From Aureibaculum flavum (GTDB lineage Bacteria; Bacteroidota; Bacteroidia; Flavobacteriales; Flavobacteriaceae), in the NCBI RefSeq assembly GCF_016406085.1, contig NZ_JAEHFJ010000003.1, forward strand, positions 1-64,000: 64,000 nt of DNA, given 5' to 3'. The notes below the pieces were generated by a model. That model was not told where the DNA came from and did not search any database. It was given only the letters and a program-made list of their open reading frames with translations. The translations under genes and the position numbers were made by a program. Positions 7,682 through 17,734 of the stretch are shown here, piece by piece; the stretch's first letter is position 1; every line of letters begins with the position of its first letter.

Positions 7682-8976
7682 TTTTTCCGAGCTTTATAAA
7701 GATCTACTATATTCACTAAAATAAACATAATAAACGCAGGCATCACCCAGCCCAAACTATATTTTGCTAACGGAATAATACCTTGCAAGCCACTTAAACT
7801 TTCTTCAGGAACTATAAACTTTAAAAAGTCAGGAATACTGAATAAAAAAGTAATTAAAACTACCATTCTAAAAACAGCTTTAGAAGCAAATTTATCGGGT
7901 ACCACATTTAATAAAATCAATATAATGGTTATCGGATAAATAAACATCAACACAGGTAAGGCAATCATTATAATAGAATAGAAATTCAGCTGCCCCACTA
8001 AAATACCCAACGCACAACCTAATATTGCCGTTATAACATACGCTTTTTGAGAATTTTTAAACAAACCCTTAAAATAATCGGCTGTACCGGTAACAATCCC
8101 CACAGCAGTGGTAAAACAAGCCAACGCAATTAAAACACTTAAAAACAGATTCCCAATCGGACCTAAAGTTCTAAGGCTGATTCCCATTAATAAATTGGCT
8201 CGTTGCATGTCACTACTTAAAGCATCATCAATAAAAATTTCAGCACCATAAAACGATCCTAAAGCAATGAGTCCCGCATAAATAATAAACAAGCCTGAGC
8301 CCGCTATAAATCCTGATTTTATAATCAATTCTTTTTTAGCTTCAAATGAAGCATTACTTTTTAAATTGAGTGAGACGATGATTACAGCACCAACAACAAC
8401 AGCACCAATAGCATCAAATGTTTGATAACCTTCTAATATGCCATCTACAATGGGAGCCTTAAAATTAGACGGATTCATAAGCATATCACTAGAAAACAAG
8501 CCAATCCCAATTACCAAAAAGAGCATAACCACAATGAGAGGCGTTAAAAACTTACCAATAAAGCTTAATATTTTGGAGCGATTGAGCACAAATAACAAAA
8601 CGAGTCCAAAATAGACACTACTAGTTAATAACGGACTTGTATTAAAAAGTGGATAAATGGCAATTTCGTGAGTGGCAGCAGCAGTTCGAGGTGAGGGTAT
8701 GGCAATTGCAATGAGATAGACAATTATACAATAGATTACACTAAAAATTGGCGATACTTTTTTACCAAAATCGTACATGGTTCCTTGTAATTTGGCATGA
8801 GCCAAAATACCGAGAATCGGTATCACTACAGCAGTAATCATAAAGCCAAGTGTAACCAAAAACCAGTCAGAACCTGCATTATAACCTAATAAAGGCGGTA
8901 GCAATAAATTTCCTGCTCCAAAAAACAAGGAGAACAAGGCAAATCCGGTAATAAGTATTTCTTTAGTTTTATTCAC
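7663..8976 (-). CDS. brnQ: Branched-chain amino acid carrier BrnQ
   Basis: A 437-residue inner-membrane protein with 12 predicted helices, matching the LIVCS family of Na+- or H+-coupled carriers for leucine, isoleucine and valine. Family marks are the N-terminal FALFSLFFGAGNLLLPPLLG, the IPSPRTAAATHEIA block near 94-107, and QTFDAIGAVVVG near 186-197. Length fits the family. It is divergent from the alpha/beta hydrolase across a 40 bp spacer and convergent with the small membrane protein. Confidence 0.93.
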   Translation of the reverse strand: MNKTKEILITGFALFSLFFGAGNLLLPPLLGYNAGSDWFLVTLGFMITAVVIPILGILAHAKLQGTMYDFGKKVSPIFSVIYCIIVYLIAIAIPSPRTAAATHEIAIYPLFNTSPLLTSSVYFGLVLLFVLNRSKILSFIGKFLTPLIVVMLFLVIGIGLFSSDMLMNPSNFKAPIVDGILEGYQTFDAIGAVVVGAVIIVSLNLKSNASFEAKKELIIKSGFIAGSGLFIIYAGLIALGSFYGAEIFIDDALSSDMQRANLLMGISLRTLGPIGNLFLSVLIALACFTTAVGIVTGTADYFKGLFKNSQKAYVITAILGCALGILVGQLNFYSIIMIALPVLMFIYPITIILILLNVVPDKFASKAVFRMVVLITFLFSIPDFLKFIVPEESLSGLQGIIPLAKYSLGWVMPAFIMFILVNIVDLYKARKNYSPAR

Positions 8977-9004
8977 TAATAAAAAATAAGTAAGCCAATA
9001 TAGT

Positions 9005-9012
9005 TATTTTTG
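9005..9012 (+). promoter_or_regulatory. TAnnTTTG box 4 bp before a start codon
   Basis: TATTTTTG lies only 4 bp before the ATG at 9017. Transcription from such a box normally starts a few bases downstream, so the hydrolase mRNA may have little or no leader. Confidence 0.45.
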
Positions 9013-9016
9013 TGGG

Positions 9017-9805
9017 ATGGATAATTTTTTTACATACAAAAATACCGCAATTCGGTATCGTACTTCAGGTAAAGGAGCTGCTGTTATCTTACTTCATGGG
9101 TTTTTAGAAGATGTAACCATGTGGGATGATCTCTCAAAAGAACTTTCAACAAGAAACAAAGTGGTTTCCATTGATTTATTAGGGCATGGAGCATCTGGTA
9201 ATTTAGGATATATCCATACCATGGAAGAACAGGCTGAAATGGTAAAAGCGGTATTAAAACACTTAAAACTGCGAAAATATATTATTGTCGGACATAGTAT
9301 GGGTGGCTATGTAAATCTTGCATTTGCAAAATTATTTCCCAATACTATAAAAGGCATTTGTTTAATGAACTCGACCTTTGAAGCAGATACCAAAGAGAAA
9401 AAAATAAACCGAGATAGAGCTATTGTAGCCGTAAAGCAAAATCATAAAATGTTTATAAGAATGTCTATTCCCAATTTATTTTGCGAACAAAACAGAGTTG
9501 CTTTTAAAAACGAAATTGATCAGATAACACAAAGTGCTTTAAAATTATCAATTCAAGGAATAATAGCTTCTTTAGAAGGAATGAAAATTAGAAAAGACAG
9601 TACAAGTTTCTTTAAAAAAGCTACCTTTAAAAAAATGTTGATTCTCGGAGCAAAAGATCCTGTTTTAGATTCAGAATCACTTAAAAATAAAGTAAAAAAT
9701 ACTGAAGTTCAAGTAGTTGAATTCCCTGATGGGCATATGAGTCATGTTGAAAACAAAAATGAACTCGCAAAAACACTGATTGAATTTATAAAATCTTGTA
9801 ATTAA
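9017..9805 (+). CDS. Alpha/beta hydrolase
   Basis: A 262-residue cytosolic alpha/beta-hydrolase. HGFLED at 27-32 forms the oxyanion hole, the nucleophile elbow is GHSMGG with S94, the acid is probably D214 in GAKDPV, and the base H240 or H243 in DGHMSH. Similar to MhpC/BioH-like esterases; substrate unknown. The start fits the family (about ten residues before the first strand). Confidence 0.85.
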   Translation: MDNFFTYKNTAIRYRTSGKGAAVILLHGFLEDVTMWDDLSKELSTRNKVVSIDLLGHGASGNLGYIHTMEEQAEMVKAVLKHLKLRKYIIVGHSMGGYVNLAFAKLFPNTIKGICLMNSTFEADTKEKKINRDRAIVAVKQNHKMFIRMSIPNLFCEQNRVAFKNEIDQITQSALKLSIQGIIASLEGMKIRKDSTSFFKKATFKKMLILGAKDPVLDSESLKNKVKNTEVQVVEFPDGHMSHVENKNELAKTLIEFIKSCN

Positions 9806-9844
9806 CCCCAATATTTAACGACAACTTAGTCACAAACACTATTT

Positions 9845-10951
9845 ATGCAGAGAATACTATTTTTATTGACAATTATTCTTTTTACATCATGTGCTAAAAA
9901 AGAAAATGCAACATTTACATTACAGGGTCAGATTAATAATTCCGAAAATAAGTATGTACTTCTATATCAAGAAAATGACATTGAAAGAAAAAACAACACA
10001 TTAATTGACACGATAAAATTAGACGAAAATGGAAATTTTTCGGTTGCACTAAATAAAGAGCCACACTTCTATTCTTTGGTAGTGAACGAAAATGAAAACA
10101 TACCACTGGCTATAGATAAAGATCAGCAAATTACAATAGAATCAACTAATGCTACACCGTTGGTTACCGGATCTAAAGACACCGACTTGCTTAATGCGTA
10201 TGAAAACTTAAGAAAAGAATCTTTAGACCGCTTGGTAAACACCATTAGAAAACAAATTGTAACTGAAAATAAATCTGAAAATCCAAACCCTAAAACCATT
10301 GATTCTTTAGGTAAACTAGAGTTAAAAAATTATGATTTGCATTTGGCAGAATTAAACGCTTTTATAAAGGAAAAAATGGGAACTAGCATTGCCATTTACC
10401 CAACTTCATTACGATGGAAAGATGATAACATTAAATTCTTTGATAGCTTAACCAATGCATTTGAAAATGCTCATCCTAATTTAGCTATTTCTAAAAAATT
10501 AAGAGAAAAAGTAACGCGATTACAACAAACAGCCGTAGGCGGAAAAGTACCAGGTATTGTAATGACTACCGCTGATAAAGACACGGTAAGTCTTTTTTCT
10601 ATCACCGAAAAATATACGCTAATAGATTTTTGGGCAAGTTGGTGTGGCCCTTGCCGAAGAGAAAGTGGTATCTTAAATAAATTATACGAAAAGTATAATG
10701 AAAAAGGCTTTACAATTTATGGTGTGTCTTTAGATACCAATAAAAAACAATGGACCAATGCCATGGCTAAAGACCATAGAATTTGGGCAAATGTATCGTC
10801 TCTAGAAGGTTTTGAAACACCAGCAGCTTATAATTTTGCAGTAACCGCTTTACCTATGAATTATTTAATTGATAGTAAAGGAATAATTATTGCTAAAAAT
10901 TTACATGCAGAAGAGCTAGAACTATTAGTTGATCAAGTAATGGCTAATTAA
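9845..10951 (+). CDS. TlpA-like thioredoxin lipoprotein with DUF4369
   Basis: A 368-residue lipoprotein: signal peptide with lipobox FTSC (C16), a DUF4369 domain at about 22-120, a helical linker, and a TlpA/ResA thioredoxin fold at about 235-368. The redox motif is WCGPC with C267 and C270; the cis-proline lies in TALPMNY near 345. The family reduces disulfides or transfers electrons in the periplasm, for example in cytochrome c maturation. It follows the hydrolase by 39 bp and abuts a convergent lipoprotein gene with no spacer. Confidence 0.9.
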   Translation: MQRILFLLTIILFTSCAKKENATFTLQGQINNSENKYVLLYQENDIERKNNTLIDTIKLDENGNFSVALNKEPHFYSLVVNENENIPLAIDKDQQITIESTNATPLVTGSKDTDLLNAYENLRKESLDRLVNTIRKQIVTENKSENPNPKTIDSLGKLELKNYDLHLAELNAFIKEKMGTSIAIYPTSLRWKDDNIKFFDSLTNAFENAHPNLAISKKLREKVTRLQQTAVGGKVPGIVMTTADKDTVSLFSITEKYTLIDFWASWCGPCRRESGILNKLYEKYNEKGFTIYGVSLDTNKKQWTNAMAKDHRIWANVSSLEGFETPAAYNFAVTALPMNYLIDSKGIIIAKNLHAEELELLVDQVMAN

Positions 10952-11521
10952 TTATTTCAGTGCTGTTAATTCTAGGCCGATATTTTCAGAATGAAGAAAC
11001 ACACCTGTAATGGCTTCTTTTACTGCTAACTTTTCTGTGAGTTGATCACACAAATTAGCACAATCAATTTTAGTACCATCTAATAACTCAAAAGTGGAGT
11101 TATCAGTCTTTGTAAAAAAAGGTTCAAAACCGCCATCGTCATAAGTTCTTGATAAGAGAATTTCAAAAGAAATATCAGAAGCTGCCTTTTCTTTACCTAC
11201 CTCATCAATAAGCTTATAACTTATTGAACCGCCGTCTGCTGCTATATTTCCTATCGTTTTCTTTTCTACCGTTAACGTGTATACATAACCCCATTCATAG
11301 TTAAAACCTTCAATTCCACTATAAAACATATTATACATGGCGTCTCCTGCATCACTTCCTTCATAGACTAATAAAAACTGAGAAGTAAACGAGCCTACTC
11401 CTGACTGCTTAAAATGATTCACTTTTAGGGTTACAATTTCCACATCATCATCACTTGTACAAGAGGAGATTGAAATTAAACATGCTAAAAAAAGAATCAC
11501 GGATACGCTTATAAACTTCAT
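10952..11521 (-). CDS. Lipoprotein, unknown
   Basis: A 189-residue lipoprotein starting MKFISVSVILFL with the lipidated cysteine at 21 followed by an acidic TSDDDVE stretch, a common outer-membrane sorting pattern in Bacteroidota. The longer upstream start at 11605 is rejected because it would bury the signal peptide. The mature protein looks beta-rich with no recognised domain. Stop codon begins directly after the tlpA-like stop, so the genes are convergent. Downstream of thiL. Confidence 0.65.
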   Translation of the reverse strand: MKFISVSVILFLACLISISSCTSDDDVEIVTLKVNHFKQSGVGSFTSQFLLVYEGSDAGDAMYNMFYSGIEGFNYEWGYVYTLTVEKKTIGNIAADGGSISYKLIDEVGKEKAASDISFEILLSRTYDDGGFEPFFTKTDNSTFELLDGTKIDCANLCDQLTEKLAVKEAITGVFLHSENIGLELTALK

Positions 11522-11583
11522 AGAATAGAATTTATAAGTAGATGCAAAATTAAATAAAGCGTTGCTCCATTTATGATATAATT

Positions 11584-12630
11584 TTATTTCAACATGGCGT
11601 TCCACCCCTGAGCCGTCAATTCTATTTTTTGATTGCCTCGTGTTATTAAATTCATTCCTTCATCTTTTTCAGTAATATGTCCTATAACTGTTAAATGCGG
11701 ATTTGCTTTAATTTTCGGATAATCTGCCGTATCTACCGTAAAAAGTAATTCATAATCTTCACCACCACTTAAAGCCACGGTTGTGCTATCTAACTTAAAT
11801 TCTTCGCACGTTGAAATAACCTGTGGGTCTAAAGGAAATTTATCTTCAAACAAATTACAACCCACTTCACTTTGACTACAGATATGAATAATTTCTGACG
11901 ACAAGCCATCACTAATATCAATCATAGATGTAGGTTTTACCTCTAATTCTTTTAGCAAATTTGGGATGTCTTTTCGAGCTTCTGGTTTTAGCTGACGTTC
12001 TACCAAGTAGGTATAATTGTCCAATTCTGGTTGAGCATTTGGATTGGCTTGAAAAACTTGCTTTTCGCGTTCTAAAACTTGCAACCCTAAATATGCAGCT
12101 CCTAAATCTCCGGTTACCACGATTAAATCATTAGGTTTTGCTCCATTTCTATAGACAATATCTTCTTTATTAGCTTCTCCAATTGCTGTAATACTAAGTA
12201 ACAAACCTTTTGTAGAAGAAGAGGTATCACCACCTATTAAATCGACATTATATGTTTTACAAGCCAAATGAATACCAGCATACAACTCTTCAATAGCCTC
12301 TAAAGGAAAACGGTTAGACACCGCTAATGAAACCGTAATTTGAGTAGCCTTACCATTCATAGCATACACATCAGATAAATTAACCATTACCGCCTTATAA
12401 CCTAAGTGTTTTAAGGGCATATATGATAAATCAAAATGCACACCTTCCACTAACAAATCTGTAGTTACTAAAATCTGTTTGTCTTTAAACTCCAATACAG
12501 CAGCATCATCACCAACTCCTTTTATAGAAGATTTATGTGTTAACTTAACCTGATCTGTTAAGTGCTTTATTAATCCAAACTCCCCTAATTCAGCTAAAGA
12601 GGTTCTTTGTTCATTTTTATCTTCTAACAT
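11584..12630 (-). CDS. thiL: Thiamine-monophosphate kinase
   Basis: A 348-residue enzyme that phosphorylates thiamine monophosphate with ATP to give thiamine diphosphate. Signature blocks are GVGDDAAVL, TTDLLVEGVHFDL with metal-binding Asp residues, the NLSDVYAMNG helix, IGGDTSSS and the C-terminal ALSGGEDYELLF. The ATG at 12630 (MLEDKNEQRTSL) fits the family better than the ATG at 12663, which only adds basic residues. It lies 81 bp downstream of the S41 peptidase gene on the same strand. Confidence 0.93.
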   Translation of the reverse strand: MLEDKNEQRTSLAELGEFGLIKHLTDQVKLTHKSSIKGVGDDAAVLEFKDKQILVTTDLLVEGVHFDLSYMPLKHLGYKAVMVNLSDVYAMNGKATQITVSLAVSNRFPLEAIEELYAGIHLACKTYNVDLIGGDTSSSTKGLLLSITAIGEANKEDIVYRNGAKPNDLIVVTGDLGAAYLGLQVLEREKQVFQANPNAQPELDNYTYLVERQLKPEARKDIPNLLKELEVKPTSMIDISDGLSSEIIHICSQSEVGCNLFEDKFPLDPQVISTCEEFKLDSTTVALSGGEDYELLFTVDTADYPKIKANPHLTVIGHITEKDEGMNLITRGNQKIELTAQGWNAMLK

Positions 12631-12711
12631 ACTTTTTTTGTCCTTAAGAGTAACGCGTAGCATCTTTTTAAAATGTATTTCACATCTAATAGATTCTTGT
12701 ATACACTCTAT

Positions 12712-14304
12712 TTAATTATCTTTTTTTACTTCTATATCTTCCAAAACCCAATCCAATTCAGGGTCTATATTGTTTAACCTATCTTCTATGGTAGGCAGAA
12801 TTTCTACATCTGGTTTTATTCCATATCCATCAGGATCCATGATATATGGTGCCTCAATTTGAGCTAGACCAATATTCATTTTCACTTTTGAGTTGGGCAA
12901 TTCAATATATTTAAATAAACCGGCAACGGTTCCGTTATAAGCTCCACCTGTTTCTTCGCCTACAAAAATAGCTCTTTTATTTGCATGTAAATTTGTAGAT
13001 AAAATAGAAGATGCTGAAAATGAAGCTCCATTAATCAACACATACATTTCTCCTTTAAAATGTAAAGGATCTGGTTTTTTTAGGTTAGCACTTGAAAATG
13101 AATAATAGGTTTTTCCATCATTTTTTCCGGATTTAAACAAGTTGTGAATGGCTACAAAAGGTGATAACAACACAGCTCCAATTTTTACAAATGAAGAACT
13201 GTTTTTTGATAACATTGAGGTTAAAAAAGGCTGCCGTGTTAAGACTTCTGACTTTTTTATTAACTGGTACTCTTTTTCTGTTAAATACGAATATAGTTTA
13301 TCAATTTCGTCAAGCCTACCACCTGTATTATCTCTTAAGTCTAGTATTAAATACTCCGTTTTTAAGGAGTCCATTTTAGCAAAACTTTCCTTATAAAATT
13401 TTTTATAGTTTCCATTACCAAAGCTGCGTATTTTCAATAGAGCAACGGTACTATCCTTTCCTATAAAATTTAAGTTTCTTGTATATCTATTTCTGTCTTT
13501 TTCAAAACCATAAATATAATCTCTATCCTTCTTTTGTTTCTGCTTCAGTTTTAAATCTTTCTTTTCTTGATCTGTTAGTTTCTTTGGTTTTTTCGCTAAA
13601 GAATCTATTTCCTTTTTTTTCCCTTTTACAGAATCTTTAGGAATTCTTCTAAACATTTTCGTAAATAAAGAATCTTCATTTTTCAATGTCATTGAAAGGC
13701 TATCTACAAACCCTTTATCTTTATAATAAAAACCAGAAAATCGAGATGCTATTATTCTATTCTGAAAGGTATTGTTATAGCCATCAGATGAAAATAATTT
13801 TTTATATTTTTCAAAAAGTTTATAAATATCTTCTCCATTAATTTTGACTGCCTTACTACCAACGATGGTAGAATCTAAACCTCTCGTATCTACAATCCAC
13901 AAACTGTCATTTAAGTATTCGAAATCTAACGCATAAAATTCAAACTTCTTTTTATTTAATACCTTTCTTTCTTTACCATTAAAAAGTTTCTGTGGTGGAC
14001 TAATCGTAATATGTCCTTGCCGTACTTCTGAGATAACCGGAGCTAATTTTTCGTAAAACTGTTTACTGGTTAAGGGCGTAACAATAGTGTTTTTTAAGCT
14101 ATCAAATTTATAATCTAATATAGGTTTTGTAATATATTGATATAACCGAGGATGCAGTTTTTGTAGTTTTTTATACGCCACATCAACATCTTTTTTTAAA
14201 CTGTGTGCGGAATGGTTTACATTAATTTCTTCGTTATAAGATTTCACACTAACGCAAGAAAACAGCAATAAAAAAACACAAAAAAATAAGAGTAGTTTTT
14301 GCAT
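12712..14304 (-). CDS. S41-family peptidase, lipoprotein
   Basis: A 530-residue protein with lipoprotein signal MQKLLLFFCVFLLLFSC (C17). The S41 (tail-specific/C-terminal processing) peptidase domain occupies about 300-500, with LILDLRDNTGGRLDEI and the serine region INGASFSASSILS, then GEETGGAYNGTVA. Residues about 235-285 are an unusually Lys-rich linker. The serine nucleophile in SFSASS is at the expected place; the lysine partner is less clear. A start 25 codons upstream would precede the signal peptide and is rejected. Divergent from the M1 aminopeptidase gene. Confidence 0.8.
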   Translation of the reverse strand: MQKLLLFFCVFLLLFSCVSVKSYNEEINVNHSAHSLKKDVDVAYKKLQKLHPRLYQYITKPILDYKFDSLKNTIVTPLTSKQFYEKLAPVISEVRQGHITISPPQKLFNGKERKVLNKKKFEFYALDFEYLNDSLWIVDTRGLDSTIVGSKAVKINGEDIYKLFEKYKKLFSSDGYNNTFQNRIIASRFSGFYYKDKGFVDSLSMTLKNEDSLFTKMFRRIPKDSVKGKKKEIDSLAKKPKKLTDQEKKDLKLKQKQKKDRDYIYGFEKDRNRYTRNLNFIGKDSTVALLKIRSFGNGNYKKFYKESFAKMDSLKTEYLILDLRDNTGGRLDEIDKLYSYLTEKEYQLIKKSEVLTRQPFLTSMLSKNSSSFVKIGAVLLSPFVAIHNLFKSGKNDGKTYYSFSSANLKKPDPLHFKGEMYVLINGASFSASSILSTNLHANKRAIFVGEETGGAYNGTVAGLFKYIELPNSKVKMNIGLAQIEAPYIMDPDGYGIKPDVEILPTIEDRLNNIDPELDWVLEDIEVKKDN

Positions 14305-14321
14305 AAAAGATGGGTAAAGCA

Positions 14322-14329
14322 CAAAAATA
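14322..14329 (-). promoter_or_regulatory. Promoter -7 box of the S41 peptidase gene
   Basis: Read on the minus strand the bases are TATTTTTG, matching TAnnTTTG, 17 bp before the ATG at 14304. Confidence 0.5.
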
Positions 14330-14390
14330 AAACGAATTTTTATAATGAACTGATTTATATTGGTACTTTTAAAGTCCAAAAATACTATTT

Positions 14391-16310
14391 ATGCCGCTAA
14401 AGCAAAACATATTAACACTTCTTTTCATTTTTGGATGTTACTTTGTCTATGCACAACAGTTGGATTTATCAACCATTATTGAAGCAGAAGCAAAAGCGGC
14501 AACTAAAATTATAAATCATAAAGCCAATATTAATACCGTAAACTACGATGTTACCCATCATAGAATGGATTGGGTTATTGACCCCGCCATTGCTTTTATA
14601 AATGGATCTGTAACCACTACCTTTACCGCTCTAGAGAATTTGAGCACAGTCACTTTTGATTTGGATGACAATATGATGGTGTCAGCAGTTTCAGAAAACG
14701 GAACCTCGTTAGCCTTTTCTCAAAATGCCAATGATGAGTTAATTATTACCTTACCTCAAACACTATTGCTAGGAGAATCTACAGCGATAAAAATTACATA
14801 CAGTGGTAATCCACAAAGTTCAGGCTTTGGCTCTTTTGAACAAACCGAACATAATGGAACACCAATAATTTGGACACTTTCAGAACCTTTTGGAGCAAAA
14901 GGTTGGTGGCCGTGTAAACAAGACCTCAACGACAAAATTGACAGTATAGATGTGTATTTAAAAACACCAGAACTATATACTTCTGTTTCTAACGGATTAG
15001 AACAAAGCCAGACGATAGATGCTGGAATCAAAACCACACATTTTAAACACAAATATCCTATTCCCGCCTATTTAATTGCCATCGCGGTAACTAATTACAG
15101 CACTTATAATCACACTGTGGCTAATAACGGAAATCCTTTTGAGATTGTAAATTATGTGTATCCTGAAAGTTTAGCATCCGCCCAAAGCCAAACTCCCGTA
15201 ACCGTTGAAATCATGAATTTATTTACGGAGTTGTTTGAAGAATATCCTTTTGCGGATGAAAAATATGGCCATGCTCAATTTGGATGGGGTGGCGGCATGG
15301 AGCATACCACCGTTTCTTTTATGGGTAGCTTTAACCGAGGATTAATTGCTCATGAATTGGCACACCAATGGTTTGGGAATAAAATAACTTGCGGTAGCTG
15401 GAAAGATATTTGGTTAAATGAAGGCTTTGCTACGTATTTGGCAGGACTTACCATTGAAAATTTAGATGGCGACGAAGCTTTTAAAAATTGGCGAACAAGT
15501 TCCGTAAATCAAGTTACGGCTCAGACTGATGGCTCCATTTACCTTTCTGACACCGACACTACCAGTGTAAGCAGAATATTCAATGGCCGTTTGTCGTATA
15601 CCAAAGCGTCAATGGTTTTACATATGCTCAGAAAAAAATTAGGAGATACCGCTTTTTTTCAGGGAATGAAAAATTATTTAGCAGACCCCAACTTAGCTTA
15701 TAGTTATGCAAAAACACCTGATTTTATTGTAAATATGGAAAATGCAAGTGGAGAAGATTTATCAGAATTTTTTGATGATTGGATCTACGGAGAAGGACAT
15801 CCAACCTACTCAGCAACATGGTTTCAACCAGAAAATGACGAAATAAAAATCACGATAAATCAAACCCAAAGTCATGCTTCAGTAAATTATTTTGAAGCTC
15901 CGGTGCCAGTTAGAATCACAGGAACCAACAACGAAATTTTAAAGGTAGTTTTAGACAATACCACGGATGGTCAAGAATTTACAGAAACTGTGAGTTTTCA
16001 AGTTGCTCAAATTCAAATTGATCCTGATGTACACTTAATTTCAACAAGTAACACGGCTGTTTTGGGAATTGAAAAAGAAATAGCCTCACAATTCAACATT
16101 TACCCCAACCCTGTTACAAACAGCCTTACTATAAATACCACTGACCATTCAAGTATTGCAAATATTACAATTTACAACACATTAGGTCAAATAGAACGTG
16201 AATTCACCACCTCACAAAACCTTGATGTTTCTACATTAACAAATGGTTTGCATTTTATCAGAATAAAAACAGATAAAAACACAATTAATAAACCCTTTTT
16301 AAAGCAATAA
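14391..16310 (+). CDS. M1-family aminopeptidase with T9SS sorting domain
   Basis: A 639-residue secreted metallopeptidase. After a signal peptide (cleaved near 21, FVYAQ) comes the M1 N-terminal beta domain, then the catalytic domain with GGGMEH substrate-binding motif (about 303-308) and zinc site H321-E322-x2-H325 plus E344 in WLNEGFA. Residues 565-639 are a T9SS type A C-terminal domain: FNIYPNPVTNSLTI, a YNTLGQ turn and a NGLHFIRIKT strand. It should be exported by T9SS and attached to or released from the surface, removing N-terminal residues from peptides outside the cell. It is 4 bp upstream of the phosphoesterase gene. Confidence 0.92.
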   Translation: MPLKQNILTLLFIFGCYFVYAQQLDLSTIIEAEAKAATKIINHKANINTVNYDVTHHRMDWVIDPAIAFINGSVTTTFTALENLSTVTFDLDDNMMVSAVSENGTSLAFSQNANDELIITLPQTLLLGESTAIKITYSGNPQSSGFGSFEQTEHNGTPIIWTLSEPFGAKGWWPCKQDLNDKIDSIDVYLKTPELYTSVSNGLEQSQTIDAGIKTTHFKHKYPIPAYLIAIAVTNYSTYNHTVANNGNPFEIVNYVYPESLASAQSQTPVTVEIMNLFTELFEEYPFADEKYGHAQFGWGGGMEHTTVSFMGSFNRGLIAHELAHQWFGNKITCGSWKDIWLNEGFATYLAGLTIENLDGDEAFKNWRTSSVNQVTAQTDGSIYLSDTDTTSVSRIFNGRLSYTKASMVLHMLRKKLGDTAFFQGMKNYLADPNLAYSYAKTPDFIVNMENASGEDLSEFFDDWIYGEGHPTYSATWFQPENDEIKITINQTQSHASVNYFEAPVPVRITGTNNEILKVVLDNTTDGQEFTETVSFQVAQIQIDPDVHLISTSNTAVLGIEKEIASQFNIYPNPVTNSLTINTTDHSSIANITIYNTLGQIEREFTTSQNLDVSTLTNGLHFIRIKTDKNTINKPFLKQ

Positions 16311-16314
16311 AACT

Positions 16315-17211
16315 ATGGGTTTAATGCATTCTATATTAGACAACGCTTTTAAAAACGCGAAACCTTTAACCATTAATAAAGATTCTAAAATTATACTTTT
16401 TAGCGATCTACATAAAGGGGACAATAGTTATGCGGATGATTTTTTGCATAATATGCTTATTTATCAGTATGCTATAAAAGAATATTATGATAAAAAATAC
16501 ACCTATATAGAATTAGGTGATGGTGTAGAACTCTGGGAAAATTATTCTTTTGAACCCATTTACAAAGCTCATAAAAGTTCATTTGAATTACTCAAATTAT
16601 TTTATGATGATGATCGTCTGCATATGCTTTGGGGAAACCATGATATGATTTTTGGAGATCCGTTGACGGTAGAAAAAATGCTGTATAAAATTTTTCCTCC
16701 AAAAAACATCGAGCAAAAAGAGCGACTTTTTAATTTAGAATATCACGAAAGTATGCTCTTAGAAATTGAAAACACAGACAAGAAGATATTTTTAATTCAC
16801 GGTCATCAAGCCGATTGGTTTAATTATAGATTTTGGAAAGTCAGTCGTTTTTTTGTACGTTATTTATGGATGCCGTTACAAAAATGGTTTAACGTAAAAG
16901 ACCCTACGAGTCCCGCAAAAAACAACACTACACTCAACAGAATTGAGAAAAAATTAAAAAACTGGATGTTGAAAAATGACAATCAAATGGTAATTGCGGG
17001 TCATACGCATAGACCGCGTTTTCCAGATCCTGGACTGTTACCTTATTTTAATGATGGTAGTTGTGTACATCCAAATTCTATTATTGGACTTGAAATTGAA
17101 AATTTAGAAATTACCATGGTAAAATGGCATTTTGAAAAGGATGATTCTGGCGAAAACCATATCGTAAAAACGATTTTGGCTGGGCCACAAAAATTGGAAT
17201 TGTATTTGTAA
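16315..17211 (+). CDS. Calcineurin-like metallophosphoesterase
   Basis: A 298-residue protein with all five metallophosphatase motifs: D31-x-H33 in SDLHKGD, GDGVELWEN near 66-74, GNHD near 106-109, GHQADW near 160-165, and GHTHRPRF near 229-236. The order and the DGVELWE variant resemble UDP-2,3-diacylglucosamine hydrolase-like (LpxH-related) enzymes, but it is longer than LpxH and substrate is unsure. Starts 4 bp after the M1 peptidase stop, so likely co-transcribed, and is followed after 9 bp by a small membrane protein. Confidence 0.85.
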   Translation: MGLMHSILDNAFKNAKPLTINKDSKIILFSDLHKGDNSYADDFLHNMLIYQYAIKEYYDKKYTYIELGDGVELWENYSFEPIYKAHKSSFELLKLFYDDDRLHMLWGNHDMIFGDPLTVEKMLYKIFPPKNIEQKERLFNLEYHESMLLEIENTDKKIFLIHGHQADWFNYRFWKVSRFFVRYLWMPLQKWFNVKDPTSPAKNNTTLNRIEKKLKNWMLKNDNQMVIAGHTHRPRFPDPGLLPYFNDGSCVHPNSIIGLEIENLEITMVKWHFEKDDSGENHIVKTILAGPQKLELYL

Positions 17212-17220
17212 AACTCAACT

Positions 17221-17700
17221 ATGAATAGTTTAAAACAAAAAAGACATTTTAACACAAAAACCGTTGATTTTAAAACCGGAGGAATTCAATATAGTAGTGG
17301 AAACATTTTAAATTCTCATAGTATTTTTATACCATATAATGAAATTGAAATTAACAATTACTTTAGAGAGTTTAAGACGGATAAGTTTAACTTATTTGTA
17401 GCTATAGTATCACTTGGAGTGCTCATAAAAGCACTTTTAGGGTTATCAGATAATCCTGAAGGGTTAAACAAAGGACTCTGGCCACTGGCTTTGCTGTTTT
17501 TTATTGTGTTTACAATTGCAACTTTATTAAGCAGAAAACACCTGTTATTTATTCCAACACAAAGATTTATATTAGAATTATACGATAATAACCCTTCTGA
17601 AAAAGAAATGACCGATTTTATTCAAACTTTAGAGAATAATGTAAAAGAATACAACACAAATAATCCAAACAAAGAGATGGTCAATTCTAAAAAAAATTGA
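17221..17700 (+). CDS. Membrane protein, unknown
   Basis: A 159-residue protein with two predicted membrane helices (about 60-76 and 86-104) between a cytoplasmic N-terminal domain (residues 1-55, containing IPYNEIEINNYF, similar in layout to PH-like or DUF6232-type domains) and a charged C-terminal tail. No family can be given with confidence. It follows the phosphoesterase by 9 bp and probably ends the operon. Confidence 0.6.
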   Translation: MNSLKQKRHFNTKTVDFKTGGIQYSSGNILNSHSIFIPYNEIEINNYFREFKTDKFNLFVAIVSLGVLIKALLGLSDNPEGLNKGLWPLALLFFIVFTIATLLSRKHLLFIPTQRFILELYDNNPSEKEMTDFIQTLENNVKEYNTNNPNKEMVNSKKN

Positions 17701-17734
17701 TTTTTTACCGCCAACTAAAAACTACTACTGCGAA

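Noticed and set aside
10952-11605. Longer start for the lipoprotein at 11521
   Set aside because: It would place 28 residues before a clear lipoprotein signal and overlap thiL.
13148-13396. Plus-strand ORFs opposite the S41 peptidase gene
   Set aside because: Two overlapping frames, both antisense to the catalytic domain; neither has a recognisable domain.
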